Made by a program: the position numbers and the translations under genes
In this document: in pieces, positions 56,873 to 64,000 of the stretch
How positions within the stretch are numbered: the first letter of the stretch is position 1
Layout of the letters: the number at the start of each line of letters is the position of its first letter
Source: Flavobacteriaceae bacterium
GTDB lineage: Bacteria; Bacteroidota; Bacteroidia; Flavobacteriales; Flavobacteriaceae
DNA: 64,000 bases
NCBI GenBank assembly: GCA_029248185.1
Contig: JAQWJV010000041.1
Location: 1-64,000, forward strand
Reading direction: 5' to 3'
Notes under the pieces: generated by a model
Seen by the model: the letters and a program-made list of their open reading frames with translations, nothing else
What the model was told of the DNA's origin: nothing
Database searches by the model: none

Positions 56873-58288
56873 TTACTCCTGAATTTGTCCCACGGGGCGT
56901 ACTTCATTCCCTTTAACTCCAGTCAATCGGTCTCCTAATACCAACCGAATGGAATCGGCTATTTGGGTTATTTTCTTGACGATCGCTGGGTGTTGATCTG
57001 CAATATCAAATTGCTCCGCTGGATCTTGAGAAAGGTCAAATAATACAGGGGTTTTAACTTCATTCATTTCATAGGGAACTGGAAAGCCGTCATTCGTGCC
57101 TATTCTTCCATTTAAAGAACGATAAGTATGGGGTACATATAATTTCCAATCTTGATGTCGTACCGCATGCAATTCATTTGTTCGATAATAAAAGAAAAAG
57201 TTTTCATGGGGAGATTTCTGGTGCTGTCCCGTCAGAAGGGGAACCAATGAAGCACCATCAATTTTCTTTTCGGGCAACTCAGTCTGCGCAAATTCTGAAA
57301 GTGTAGGCAACCAATCAATTCCCATGGCCGGTTCGTCTATCAGGGTGTTGGGAGCAATTTTGTTTGGAAAACGAATAATCCCAGGTACTCGGTGTCCGCC
57401 TTCCCAATTGGTTCCTTTACCTTCTCTATATATTCCAGCAGATCCAGAATGACCCCCATAAGACAACCATGGTCCATTATCTGAAGTAAAAATAACGATG
57501 GTGTTTTCAACCAAATTTTCTTCTTCAAGCGTATCCAAAATACGTCCCACTGAGGCATCAATTTCATGAATTACATCTCCGTAAAGCCCTCTTTTTTGTG
57601 ACCCTTTTAAACTGTCGACTGCAAATAAGGGTACATGGGGTTGTGGATGAGGTAAGTAAACAAAAAAAGGCGTTTCCTTATTGCGTTGAATAAAGTCTAC
57701 AGCTCTATCGGTAAGGGCTCCCGTTAAAAAAGACTGATCCTCAAGGGCCTTTAATGGGATTTCGTTTTCATATAAATAAATATCAGGGAAATTAAACCAA
57801 TCTCCTTGTTGAGGATGTTTAGGCCACATATCATTAGAATATAAAATTCCATAGTATTCATCAAAGCCATGTTTTCTGGGTTGAAATTCTGGTGCATCTC
57901 CCAAATGCCATTTCCCAAAAATTCCTGTAGCATATCCTTTCGCTTTTAGAAGTTCTGCTAAAGTTGTTTCTTCTGGATTAAGTCCAACCTTAGACCCAGG
58001 ACTATACGCATTGTGAATTCCAATTCGATTAGGATAACATCCTGTCAATATAGAAGCGCGTGACGCTGAACAAACTGGCTGAGTAGCATAATACGAACTA
58101 AAACGTGCCCCCTCTGCAGCCAATTGATCTAGATTCGGCGTTTCAATATCTGTAGCGCCATAGATTCCTAAATCCCCATACCCTTGATCATCAGTCAAAA
58201 TAAAGATAATATTGGGCGAACGATCCCTTTGTGGGTGGCTGCAACCAAAGCATAATAAGACAATAAGGAATTTCAAAAAATATTTCAT
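56873..58288 (-). CDS. S1-type sulfatase lipoprotein
   Basis: Exported formylglycine sulfatase. The lipobox LLCFGC gives Cys16. The modified Cys is in PVCSASRASILTG near residue 72 (C-x-A-x-R), and the second signature GYATGIFGKWHLGD lies near residue 116; metal ligands are in LTDDQGYGDLG and FTSDNGPW. 471 residues. It lies next to the L-fucose operon, so a sulfated fucose-containing glycan is a reasonable target, but the S1 subfamily cannot be judged by eye. Confidence 0.9.
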   Translation of the reverse strand: MKYFLKFLIVLLCFGCSHPQRDRSPNIIFILTDDQGYGDLGIYGATDIETPNLDQLAAEGARFSSYYATQPVCSASRASILTGCYPNRIGIHNAYSPGSKVGLNPEETTLAELLKAKGYATGIFGKWHLGDAPEFQPRKHGFDEYYGILYSNDMWPKHPQQGDWFNFPDIYLYENEIPLKALEDQSFLTGALTDRAVDFIQRNKETPFFVYLPHPQPHVPLFAVDSLKGSQKRGLYGDVIHEIDASVGRILDTLEEENLVENTIVIFTSDNGPWLSYGGHSGSAGIYREGKGTNWEGGHRVPGIIRFPNKIAPNTLIDEPAMGIDWLPTLSEFAQTELPEKKIDGASLVPLLTGQHQKSPHENFFFYYRTNELHAVRHQDWKLYVPHTYRSLNGRIGTNDGFPVPYEMNEVKTPVLFDLSQDPAEQFDIADQHPAIVKKITQIADSIRLVLGDRLTGVKGNEVRPVGQIQE

Positions 58289-58532
58289 GGGTCAAATTTA
58301 AGTCTTACTCAAACTTAGGCATTCTGATTGATAAATCAAATACAGGCGCAAAAGCAGCATCATAAAAAACATTTCCACACTTGGTTTCCTATAAACCTGC
58401 CCAAAAATAAATACATACACATTTTAATCCGGTTGCATTGAAGATTTCACAAAAGCCTATGCTGATTATTGAATTCTTAATAAAATTGCATTTGTTAATG
58501 ATTACGTAACATTATATTCATTCTTTTAAATT
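58289..58532. other. Untranslated gap before the candidate small RNA
   Basis: Besides the sulfatase -7 box at its left edge I see no ORF, tRNA, terminator or repeat here. The rest of the gap to 58689 is covered by the candidate small RNA. Confidence 0.4.
58293..58300 (-). promoter_or_regulatory. Perfect -7 box TAAATTTG, 12 nt before the sulfatase ATG
   Basis: On the minus strand TAAATTTG (58300-58293) begins exactly 12 nt before the ATG at 58288, the same geometry as at four other genes here. No -33 TTG at a usual distance. Confidence 0.45.
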
Positions 58533-58540
58533 TATCTTTG
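58533..58540 (+). promoter_or_regulatory. Perfect -7 box of a candidate small RNA
   Basis: TATCTTTG matches TAnnTTTG on the plus strand in a gap where both flanking genes are on the minus strand. No -33 TTG is found. Confidence 0.35.
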
Positions 58541-58545
58541 AAAAA

Positions 58546-58696
58546 TCTTTAAAAGAATTGGGATTATCTTGAATTTTTTAAATCTTAGTTTAATTCTTGA
58601 GGTTTAGTTACCCTCTTTTATAAATCTTATAGTTTAATTATTAATCAATTTGTTTGTTAGTTTAACCGCCTTTTTCGAGAGGCGGTTTTTTATTTC
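58546..58696 (+). ncRNA. Candidate small RNA
   Basis: Inferred transcript from just after the -7 box at 58533-58540 to the terminator ending near 58696, about 150 nt. It contains no ORF of note. AAGAATT (near 58553) can pair with AATTCTT (near 58593), giving a possible 5' stem. It is the only visible source for the plus-strand terminator, since no plus-strand gene ends here. Confidence 0.35.
58671..58696 (+). terminator. Intrinsic terminator pointing to the plus strand
   Basis: An 8-bp perfect stem AACCGCCT/AGGCGGTT with loop TTTTCGAG runs into TTTTTT on the plus strand. On the minus strand no T run follows, so it would be poor for the minus-strand gene ending at 58690. Confidence 0.7.
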
Positions 58697-58980
58697 TTTT
58701 GCTTGGGTTTCTGATCTACTGTCAGAAAAAACTCCCAAAGATAGGATCCGATAAAAATGACAATAATGGGAATAATATAGATATAGTAAAAATAACTGTC
58801 TTGTAAAAGGATATTCAAATATTCACTAGATGAAGAGTAATACAACATTTTCTCCGTTGTAAGATCATATATCAAGCCTGAATAAATAATCAAAAAATAA
58901 AGAAGAAGAAGGATTCTTAACGGCCAATATTGCTTGGGTTTTAAATAAGAAAACCCAAAATAGTACACTAATTTTTTCAT
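58690..58980 (-). CDS. Small membrane protein of unknown function
   Basis: 96 residues with two hydrophobic segments (about 20-40 and 63-85) between a basic N-terminus (FGFSYLKPKQYWPLR) and a Lys-rich tail. No family recognised. It is the most downstream gene of the minus-strand fucose gene run, 53 nt after the FAD oxidoreductase gene. Confidence 0.55.
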   Translation of the reverse strand: MKKLVYYFGFSYLKPKQYWPLRILLLLYFLIIYSGLIYDLTTEKMLYYSSSSEYLNILLQDSYFYYIYIIPIIVIFIGSYLWEFFLTVDQKPKQKK

Positions 58981-59033
58981 TGTATAAATGTAATAAAACT
59001 AATCAGAGTTAAAAAAAAGGATCTGAGGGTGAT

Positions 59034-60155
59034 TTAATCCAACAACAAGGCTGCGGTATCTCTCCCTATTTTACTTCCTATTGCAATTCCCATTCCCCCC
59101 AATCTTACTCCCATAGCACAGTGGTCTCCCACTTTTTTTACCAAGGGCATCTTATTTTTTCCAAATGCCATGATCCCTGACCATTGATCCTCAAGGGTGT
59201 AGGCTGAATTTGGAAGAATGAATGAAGTAAGATCGTGAATTAATTTTTCTTTAATTTTTTCATTGATCCCAAAAGCTGTTGTGGTCTCGGTTTTAAAATC
59301 AAGATTTCTTCCACCTCCAAACAGAAGTCGATTTCCTATGTTCCTGAAGTAATAATAGCCCTCATCATAATGAAAAGTCCCTTTAATTTTAAGTCCTTCT
59401 ATAGGGGCTGTTGCCAAAACTAGACCCCTCCCTGGATTCAATTCTATATCCTGAAAAAACTGTTTTGCAAAAGCGTTATTACAAATTGCCAATTTAGTAT
59501 AGCGAAACACTATCGTTTCCGCATTACTTTTTACAGAGACTGTTTTTTGATCCGCATCAAAATGGGTTACCTCAGTATGCGAGAAAAAGAAAATATGAGC
59601 TTCATGTAGTTGGGTACGAAGCGCCCGCATCATCATCCCGGTATTGATTTGAGCTTCAAAAGAATTTTCAATTAGATGGTTAACCTTTCCCGTATCAAAT
59701 CCAAAAGACTTTATCTTATTGGACCTAAGATGATAAACGTCTTCATTAAAAATAGGCCGCAGTAGCGCATTGTAATGTGTGATGAAATCTAGGGCTCTGG
59801 GATTTTCTTCGAAAAATAGTTCAAAACCTCCGTACGCTTTATAATCAAGGGCTTTATCTCCTACAGTTTTTCTTAAAAGTGTCAAACCCTTGACCCTAAG
59901 TTCTAGTATTTTAAGCATCGAATCTTGATCCATTTTGGTGGCATCATCCATCAATTCAGTAAGGGAACCAAAACAGGCAAATCCAGCGTTTTTAGTACTT
60001 GCCCCCGAAGAAAATAATCCTTTTTCCAGGATAGCAATTCTTGCTTTTGGATATTTTTCACGGTAAGAAAGGGCACAAAATATTCCTGTAATTCCTCCTC
60101 CAACCACAATTAAGTCGTAGTCTACTAATTGCGTCTTTTCCCAATAACTCAACAT
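59034..60155 (-). CDS. FAD-dependent oxidoreductase (DAO family)
   Basis: Flavoprotein of the D-amino-acid-oxidase-like fold. The FAD motif VVGGGITGIFCALSYREKYP begins near residue 17, SSGASTKNAGFA near residue 51 is the usual second contact, and the C-terminal GVRLGGMGIAIG stretch binds the flavin again. 373 residues, no signal peptide. It lies downstream of the fucose genes, 31 nt after the mutarotase gene, so it may oxidise a hydroxy acid arising from fucose (for instance a lactate-type product) or be unrelated. Substrate unknown. Confidence 0.8.
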   Translation of the reverse strand: MLSYWEKTQLVDYDLIVVGGGITGIFCALSYREKYPKARIAILEKGLFSSGASTKNAGFACFGSLTELMDDATKMDQDSMLKILELRVKGLTLLRKTVGDKALDYKAYGGFELFFEENPRALDFITHYNALLRPIFNEDVYHLRSNKIKSFGFDTGKVNHLIENSFEAQINTGMMMRALRTQLHEAHIFFFSHTEVTHFDADQKTVSVKSNAETIVFRYTKLAICNNAFAKQFFQDIELNPGRGLVLATAPIEGLKIKGTFHYDEGYYYFRNIGNRLLFGGGRNLDFKTETTTAFGINEKIKEKLIHDLTSFILPNSAYTLEDQWSGIMAFGKNKMPLVKKVGDHCAMGVRLGGMGIAIGSKIGRDTAALLLD

Positions 60156-60186
60156 GTCAATTCAGTTTTCCTCTTTTTATTTATCA

Positions 60187-60522
60187 CTACAGAGAGAATA
60201 TATTCTCCATTAGCATCCATTTTTCTCCCGGAGCTGCTGAGGGAAGTGCTTGCTGGTACTTCCACATCAAGCTTTCCCATTCCTGAACCACAGGATTGTC
60301 AGCGTCTTGCCTTTGTTTGTTTTGTAAAGAAAATTTAGTCTCCATCTCCATGATCATAAAAAGACGATTGGCAACTAAATAAATCTCTAGGGCAATGATT
60401 CCTGCATCTTTAATACTTTTTATTATTTCAGGCCATACTTTTTTATGATATTCCTTATACTGAGCTATCGCCTCTTGGTCATCAATCAAATCAAGTGCGA
60501 AGCAATATTTATTAGTTTTCAT
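60187..60522 (-). CDS. RhaM-type sugar mutarotase (probably acting on L-fucose)
   Basis: Small cytosolic mutarotase of the L-rhamnose mutarotase family, which speeds the alpha/beta conversion of 6-deoxyhexoses. ALDLIDDQEAIAQYKEYHKKVWPEI has the catalytic His region, and NRLFMIMEMET and WESLMWKYQQALP are typical. 111 residues. It sits directly between the fucose symporter gene (10 nt) and the flavoprotein gene, so L-fucose is the likely physiological sugar despite the family name. Confidence 0.88.
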   Translation of the reverse strand: MKTNKYCFALDLIDDQEAIAQYKEYHKKVWPEIIKSIKDAGIIALEIYLVANRLFMIMEMETKFSLQNKQRQDADNPVVQEWESLMWKYQQALPSAAPGEKWMLMENIFSL

Positions 60523-60532
60523 AATGCACTAT

Positions 60533-61855
60533 TTATCCAATTTTATACACCTTCAAAGTTCGGTATCCGTAAAGGGCTACAACTACAAAACAAAGTAGCG
60601 GTAAAAAGAATGAAAAGTTGACTTCGGGGACTCCAAAAATTTCAATGTCGTTGTAACCACTTCCTCCAAAATCTAAAATTTGTCCTTGTAGCACAGGCAT
60701 AAATGCGCCGCCAACGATGGCCATCACTAAAAAAGCTGAGGCTGGTTTTGCATCTTCTCCCAGCCCTGTTAGGGCAATCCCGTAAATGGTGGGAAACATT
60801 AATGACATACAAAAAGAAATCAAGACAAGGGCATACAATCCTCCCATACCTTCTATAAAAATTGTCCCCAAACAACACGCTATAGCCATCATCGATAAAA
60901 TCATTAAAAGTTTCCCTGAATTCATAAATTTGAGCAAATAAGTACATAAAAATCTACCCAAAAGAAAAATAACTAGAGCCGTATAGGCATAATTGACTGC
61001 TTTTTGATTTGATATCCCTAAGTTTTCGGCATATTGATAAATATACGTCCAACACATGATTTGTGCCCCCACATAGAAAAGCTGAGCGAATACACCTCCT
61101 ACAAAACGTTCGCTTCTGGAAATTCTTTTAATGGAATCCCAAAGGCTGATTTTTGTCTCCTTTTGGGTAATCTTGGGCATTTTTACAAATGAAATTACCA
61201 CCATCATCAGTAAGACAAAAACACCCAAAGCGACATAAGGATTTCGAATTACTTCCAAGTCGGCTGTTTTAATTACGGCTTTGGCAGAATCCGAAAGGGA
61301 TTCATAGATCCCATTGCCTTCTGCATCTACATCATCGGACTGTAAGGCACCTAAAATAAAACTTTGTGCGACAAATAGGCCCATCAGTGCTCCCATGGGG
61401 TTAAAGGCTTGTGCTAAATTTAATCTTTGAGTAGCCGTGGCTTCGTCTCCCATTGAAAGAATAAAAGGGTTGGAAGTCGTTTCTAAAAAAGCCAACCCAA
61501 AAGTGAGAATATAAAGTGCCAACAAAAAGAACGTATAATTTTCCAAAGCGGCTGCAGGATAAAACAATAAAGCGCCAAGGGCATAGAGGGTAAGTCCCAC
61601 TAAGATTCCTGTTTTGTAAGAATATCGTTTTACCACATAGGCTGCTGGTAATGCCATTGTGAAATAACCTCCATAAAAAGCGGCTTGTACCCAAGACGCT
61701 TGTGTGTTATTAAGCTCTAAAATTTTTTTGAATGCGGAAACCATGGGATTGGTAATGTCATTGGCAAAGCCCCAAAGCGCAAATAACGATGTAATTAAAA
61801 CAAAAGGGAGCAATACTCCTTTTGAAACAATGGCAGGTTTATCGTTTTTTTCCAT
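60533..61855 (-). CDS. fucP: L-fucose:H+ symporter (FucP-type MFS)
   Basis: Inner-membrane major-facilitator transporter with about 12 hydrophobic segments. LITSLFALWGFANDITNPM at the start and AAFYGGYFTMALPAAYVVKR are signatures of the FucP group; LETTSNPFILSMG and NLAQAFNPMGALMG follow. 440 residues, with a longer loop after segment 6 (about 173-200) than E. coli FucP. It lies between the dehydrogenase and mutarotase genes, supporting L-fucose as substrate. Confidence 0.9.
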   Translation of the reverse strand: MEKNDKPAIVSKGVLLPFVLITSLFALWGFANDITNPMVSAFKKILELNNTQASWVQAAFYGGYFTMALPAAYVVKRYSYKTGILVGLTLYALGALLFYPAAALENYTFFLLALYILTFGLAFLETTSNPFILSMGDEATATQRLNLAQAFNPMGALMGLFVAQSFILGALQSDDVDAEGNGIYESLSDSAKAVIKTADLEVIRNPYVALGVFVLLMMVVISFVKMPKITQKETKISLWDSIKRISRSERFVGGVFAQLFYVGAQIMCWTYIYQYAENLGISNQKAVNYAYTALVIFLLGRFLCTYLLKFMNSGKLLMILSMMAIACCLGTIFIEGMGGLYALVLISFCMSLMFPTIYGIALTGLGEDAKPASAFLVMAIVGGAFMPVLQGQILDFGGSGYNDIEIFGVPEVNFSFFLPLLCFVVVALYGYRTLKVYKIG

Positions 61856-61864
61856 AATCCGAAT

Positions 61865-62644
61865 TTATAAAGATCTGTCTAAATGAGCGTAGCCTCCATC
61901 CACAAACATTAATTGTCCTGTTGTATGACTCGAGCGTTCAGAGAGCAAAAAAGCTACGGAATCCCCTATTTCTTCCGGAGTTGTCATACGGTTTCCTAAA
62001 GGTATTTTTTTGTTTATCGCTTCCAATTTTTTTTCAGGATCAGAAAAGCTTCCAATCCATTTTTTATATAGCGGTGTATAACATTCTGCAACAATAACAG
62101 CGTTAACACGAATAGCATAAGGCAATAATTCAACAGCCCATTCTCTTGTTAAAGCATTTCTACCTCCGTTAGCAGCAGCATAGCCAGAGGTCCCACCCTG
62201 ACCGGTAAAAGCAGTTTTAGAGCCAATATTGACAATCGCACCTTTGGATTTTTTTAAGGCAGGTAATGCATGGTGTGCCATCAAGTAATAATGAGTAAGG
62301 TTTCTTTGAATGGATTCGGTAAATGCTTGATGACTCCCAGATTCTAAGCCTATACTGTCATTTACCCCAGCATTATTTACTAAACCATCAATTTGTCCGT
62401 ATTCCTTTATCACTGTGTCTACTGCCGCTTGGCATTGCTTTGGGTCTGTAAGTTCGGCAAAAACATGTCCTACGGCGATTTCCTTTTGACTCAGTGTTTC
62501 AACCGCTTGGATTATCGTTTGTTTATTTCTTCCTACGATAATAGGAATTGCTCCTTCTTTAACTAAACACGCACAGATTCCATAACCAATTCCTTTTGAT
62601 CCTCCTGTAACGATAATTATTTTTCCCTTTAGTGCTAAATCCAT
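61865..62644 (-). CDS. SDR oxidoreductase, probable L-fucose dehydrogenase
   Basis: Resembles NAD(P)-dependent L-fucose dehydrogenases that give L-fucono-lactone: MDLALKGKIIIVTGG at the start, LVNNAGVNDSIGLESG near residue 88, RVNAVIVAECYTPLY near residue 180 and FVDGGYAHLDRSL at the end. The Ser (VNIGSKTAF) and Tyr (SGYAAANGG, near residue 155) of the SDR site are present, but the Lys of YxxxK is Asn. Either this subgroup uses another residue or activity is altered. 259 residues. It lies between the lactonase and fucP genes. Confidence 0.82.
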   Translation of the reverse strand: MDLALKGKIIIVTGGSKGIGYGICACLVKEGAIPIIVGRNKQTIIQAVETLSQKEIAVGHVFAELTDPKQCQAAVDTVIKEYGQIDGLVNNAGVNDSIGLESGSHQAFTESIQRNLTHYYLMAHHALPALKKSKGAIVNIGSKTAFTGQGGTSGYAAANGGRNALTREWAVELLPYAIRVNAVIVAECYTPLYKKWIGSFSDPEKKLEAINKKIPLGNRMTTPEEIGDSVAFLLSERSSHTTGQLMFVDGGYAHLDRSL

Positions 62645-62654
62645 CTGATTGCTT

Positions 62655-63485
62655 TTAAATTGTTAGGTTATAAATTTCACAAGCATTCGCTCCAAAAATT
62701 CGGGTTTGTTCTTCTTTGGAAAGGTTTGCAGTAAAGTCTTGAACAAGCTGAAGTACCTTTTTATATTCTGCAGCGAGAAGACATACCGGCCAATCCGATC
62801 CAAAAAGAATACGCTCTACACCAAAATAGTCGAATACGGTTTGTAAATAAGGGGTAAAATCTTTTGCCTTCCAATGTGCTGAATCGGCTTCTGTAACCAT
62901 TCCAGAAAGCTTACAACTAATATTCGGAGCTGCAGAAATCCGCTCGATTTGAGATTTCCAAGACTCAATTTCATGGGCTTTAATGTTAGGCTTGGCCAAA
63001 TGGTCCAAAATAAAGGTTTGTTCGGGATGCTGAAAAACCAATTCAGTGGCAGCTTCCAACTGATGTGGATAAACCAAAAGGTCATATGTCAATCCCAAAG
63101 GGGTCAGTTTACGGATTCCATTTTGAAAATCTTCCTGCAAAACAAAATCACTTTTCTCAGCTTGAACAATATGCCGTACGCCTTTAAAGAAGGGGTTTTT
63201 CGAAAAAAAAAGGAGGCGTTCTTCTACCGTATCTGCACATAAATCAACCCAACCCACTACGCCTTTGATGAAATCATTTTCAGTGGCAAGATTCAATAAC
63301 CATTTTGTTTCTTCTTCAGATTGATCTGCTTGAACTGCAATGCATCCCTGGATGGAATTTGCTTCTAGAAGTCCTTTTAAATCAGAGGGTAAAAAATCAG
63401 CTTGAAGCTTAGCCATGGAATCATCTATCCATGTATCCCGTTCGGGTGTATACTTCCAAAAATGTTGATGGGCATCAATTTTCAT
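62655..63485 (-). CDS. Amidohydrolase-2 family lactonase (probable L-fuconolactonase)
   Basis: Metal-dependent hydrolase of the COG3618 lactonase group. The metal-binding IDAHQHFWKY begins at residue 3; YPHQLEAA, FILDHLAKPNI and ILFGSDWPVCLL near residue 235 supply the other active-site residues. 276 residues. It probably opens L-fucono-1,4/1,5-lactone to L-fuconate, given its place beside the L-fucose dehydrogenase and FAH-type genes; rhamnonolactone is an alternative. Confidence 0.87.
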   Translation of the reverse strand: MKIDAHQHFWKYTPERDTWIDDSMAKLQADFLPSDLKGLLEANSIQGCIAVQADQSEEETKWLLNLATENDFIKGVVGWVDLCADTVEERLLFFSKNPFFKGVRHIVQAEKSDFVLQEDFQNGIRKLTPLGLTYDLLVYPHQLEAATELVFQHPEQTFILDHLAKPNIKAHEIESWKSQIERISAAPNISCKLSGMVTEADSAHWKAKDFTPYLQTVFDYFGVERILFGSDWPVCLLAAEYKKVLQLVQDFTANLSKEEQTRIFGANACEIYNLTI

Positions 63486-63486
63486 T

Positions 63487-64000
63487 TTACTGATAGGCTT
63501 TTACTTCTTGTCTGGAAGTCCCAAGCCCTTCAATCCCCAATTCAACAACATCACCGGGCTTCAAATATTTGGGTGGTGTCAACCCTAATCCCACTCCAAA
63601 AGGTGTTCCTGTAGAAATTATATCCCCAGGTAGTAGGGTCATGAATTGACTAATATGACTAACTACTTGTTGAACATTAAAGATAAAATCAGAAGTAGCA
63701 CTGTCCTGCATTATCTCTCCATTGAGTTTTAGCCACAAGTGTAAATTATTAGGGTCGTTAATTTCATCTCGGGTTGCAATAAAAGGACCTAAGGGAGCAA
63801 AAGTATCACAGCTTTTCCCTTTTACCCATTGTCCGGAACGTTCCAGTTGAAACTCTCGTTCACTTACATCATTATGAAGAACATAGCCAGCGATATGATC
63901 CATTGCCTCTTCTTGAGCAACATAGGAGGCCTTTTTTCCAATCACAATAGAAAGTTCTACTTCCCAGTCTGTTTTAACACTGCCCTTAGGAATAATGATC
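63487..64000 (-). CDS. Fumarylacetoacetate hydrolase family protein (partial at window edge)
   Basis: C-terminal part of a FAH-fold hydrolase whose 5' end lies beyond the window; the frame is open to the last base and reads IPKGSVKTDWEVELSIVIGK there. The metal-binding acidic residues are in TDWEVELSIVIGK, followed by GYVLHNDVSER and GDIISTGTPFGVGLG. In the known non-phosphorylative L-fucose route such an enzyme cleaves 2,4-diketo-3-deoxy-L-fuconate to pyruvate and lactate; ureidoglycolate lyase-like alternatives exist. It ends 1 nt before the lactonase start. Confidence 0.88.
   Translation of the reverse strand, partial: IIIPKGSVKTDWEVELSIVIGKKASYVAQEEAMDHIAGYVLHNDVSEREFQLERSGQWVKGKSCDTFAPLGPFIATRDEINDPNNLHLWLKLNGEIMQDSATSDFIFNVQQVVSHISQFMTLLPGDIISTGTPFGVGLGLTPPKYLKPGDVVELGIEGLGTSRQEVKAYQ

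Noticed and set aside
58690-58696. Terminator hairpin as the end of the minus-strand small membrane gene
   Set aside because: The minus strand lacks a T run after the stem; the T run is on the plus side.

Overview
The window looks like a chromosomal segment of a marine Flavobacteriaceae-type bacterium (Bacteroidota). The evidence is low GC, promoters of the TAnnTTTG type, almost no Shine-Dalgarno sequences, a DUF4270 lipoprotein / GT5-like / panC / panD / RadA neighbourhood, the DUF177-rpmF-fabH-accB-accC order, a TonB-dependent receptor with a carboxypeptidase-like N-terminal domain, S9A and M23 lipoproteins, and a sulfatase next to an L-fucose oxidation operon. I see no rRNA, tRNA, CRISPR array, insertion sequence or prophage.

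Layout. 0-7.4 kb: acyltransferase, YpdA-type flavoprotein, a glycerate kinase + GntP permease pair, then on the minus strand a DUF4270 lipoprotein and a GT5-like protein. 7.5-19.6 kb (plus): panC-panD-YbhN-like-radA, gdhA, recO, TonB receptor, and ileS-dksA-like-lspA. The ileS frame carries an in-frame TAA 78 codons before its natural end. 20-27.4 kb: 5-formyl-THF cyclo-ligase, a frameshifted outer-membrane protein, uvrC, a DUF3108 protein, an M23 peptidase and pgi. 27.4-33.4 kb: recJ-rsmI and an unknown gene (minus), then tdk-alr and asd (plus). 33.4-39.6 kb: a glycan/peptide lipoprotein block with a broken sialate O-acetylesterase, a GH20 hexosaminidase and a prolyl oligopeptidase. 39.7-45.6 kb (minus): accC-accB-fabH, rpmF-DUF177 and pdxA, with a frameshifted bile-acid-type symporter inserted on the plus strand. 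45.6-48.6 kb (plus): ribE, a Na+/H+ antiporter, a structured leader with a 21-codon ORF, and a 2OG-Fe(II) oxygenase. 48.6-52 kb (minus): GH109-type protein, GHMP sugar kinase and sugar nucleotidyltransferase. 52-54.6 kb: tiny membrane-protein ORFs, two small lipoproteins and a PqqB-like hydrolase. 55-58.3 kb: gntK-gnd and a sulfatase. 58.5-64 kb: a candidate small RNA, then a minus-strand operon for L-fucose uptake and non-phosphorylative oxidation that runs off the window edge.

Metabolic reading. The right end is geared to sulfated, fucose-containing glycans: sulfatase, FucP, mutarotase, L-fucose dehydrogenase, lactonase and FAH-type hydrolase. The GH20, GH109, GHMP kinase and nucleotidyltransferase genes point to amino-sugar or hexose salvage. 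Gluconate and glycerate entry (GntP, glycerate kinase, gntK, gnd) are encoded separately.

The most unusual signals are these. First, the 47.50-47.69 kb leader has a 12-nt Shine-Dalgarno sequence, two mutually exclusive hairpins and a strong terminator immediately before a gene, in a lineage that hardly uses Shine-Dalgarno pairing. Second, ileS is interrupted by a nonsense codon. Third, five genes have a -7 box exactly 12 nt before the start codon, which suggests leaderless mRNAs. Fourth, there is a row of tiny hydrophobic ORFs at 52.1-52.45 kb. Fifth, three further genes are broken by indels. All function calls come from reading the sequence; no database search was run.
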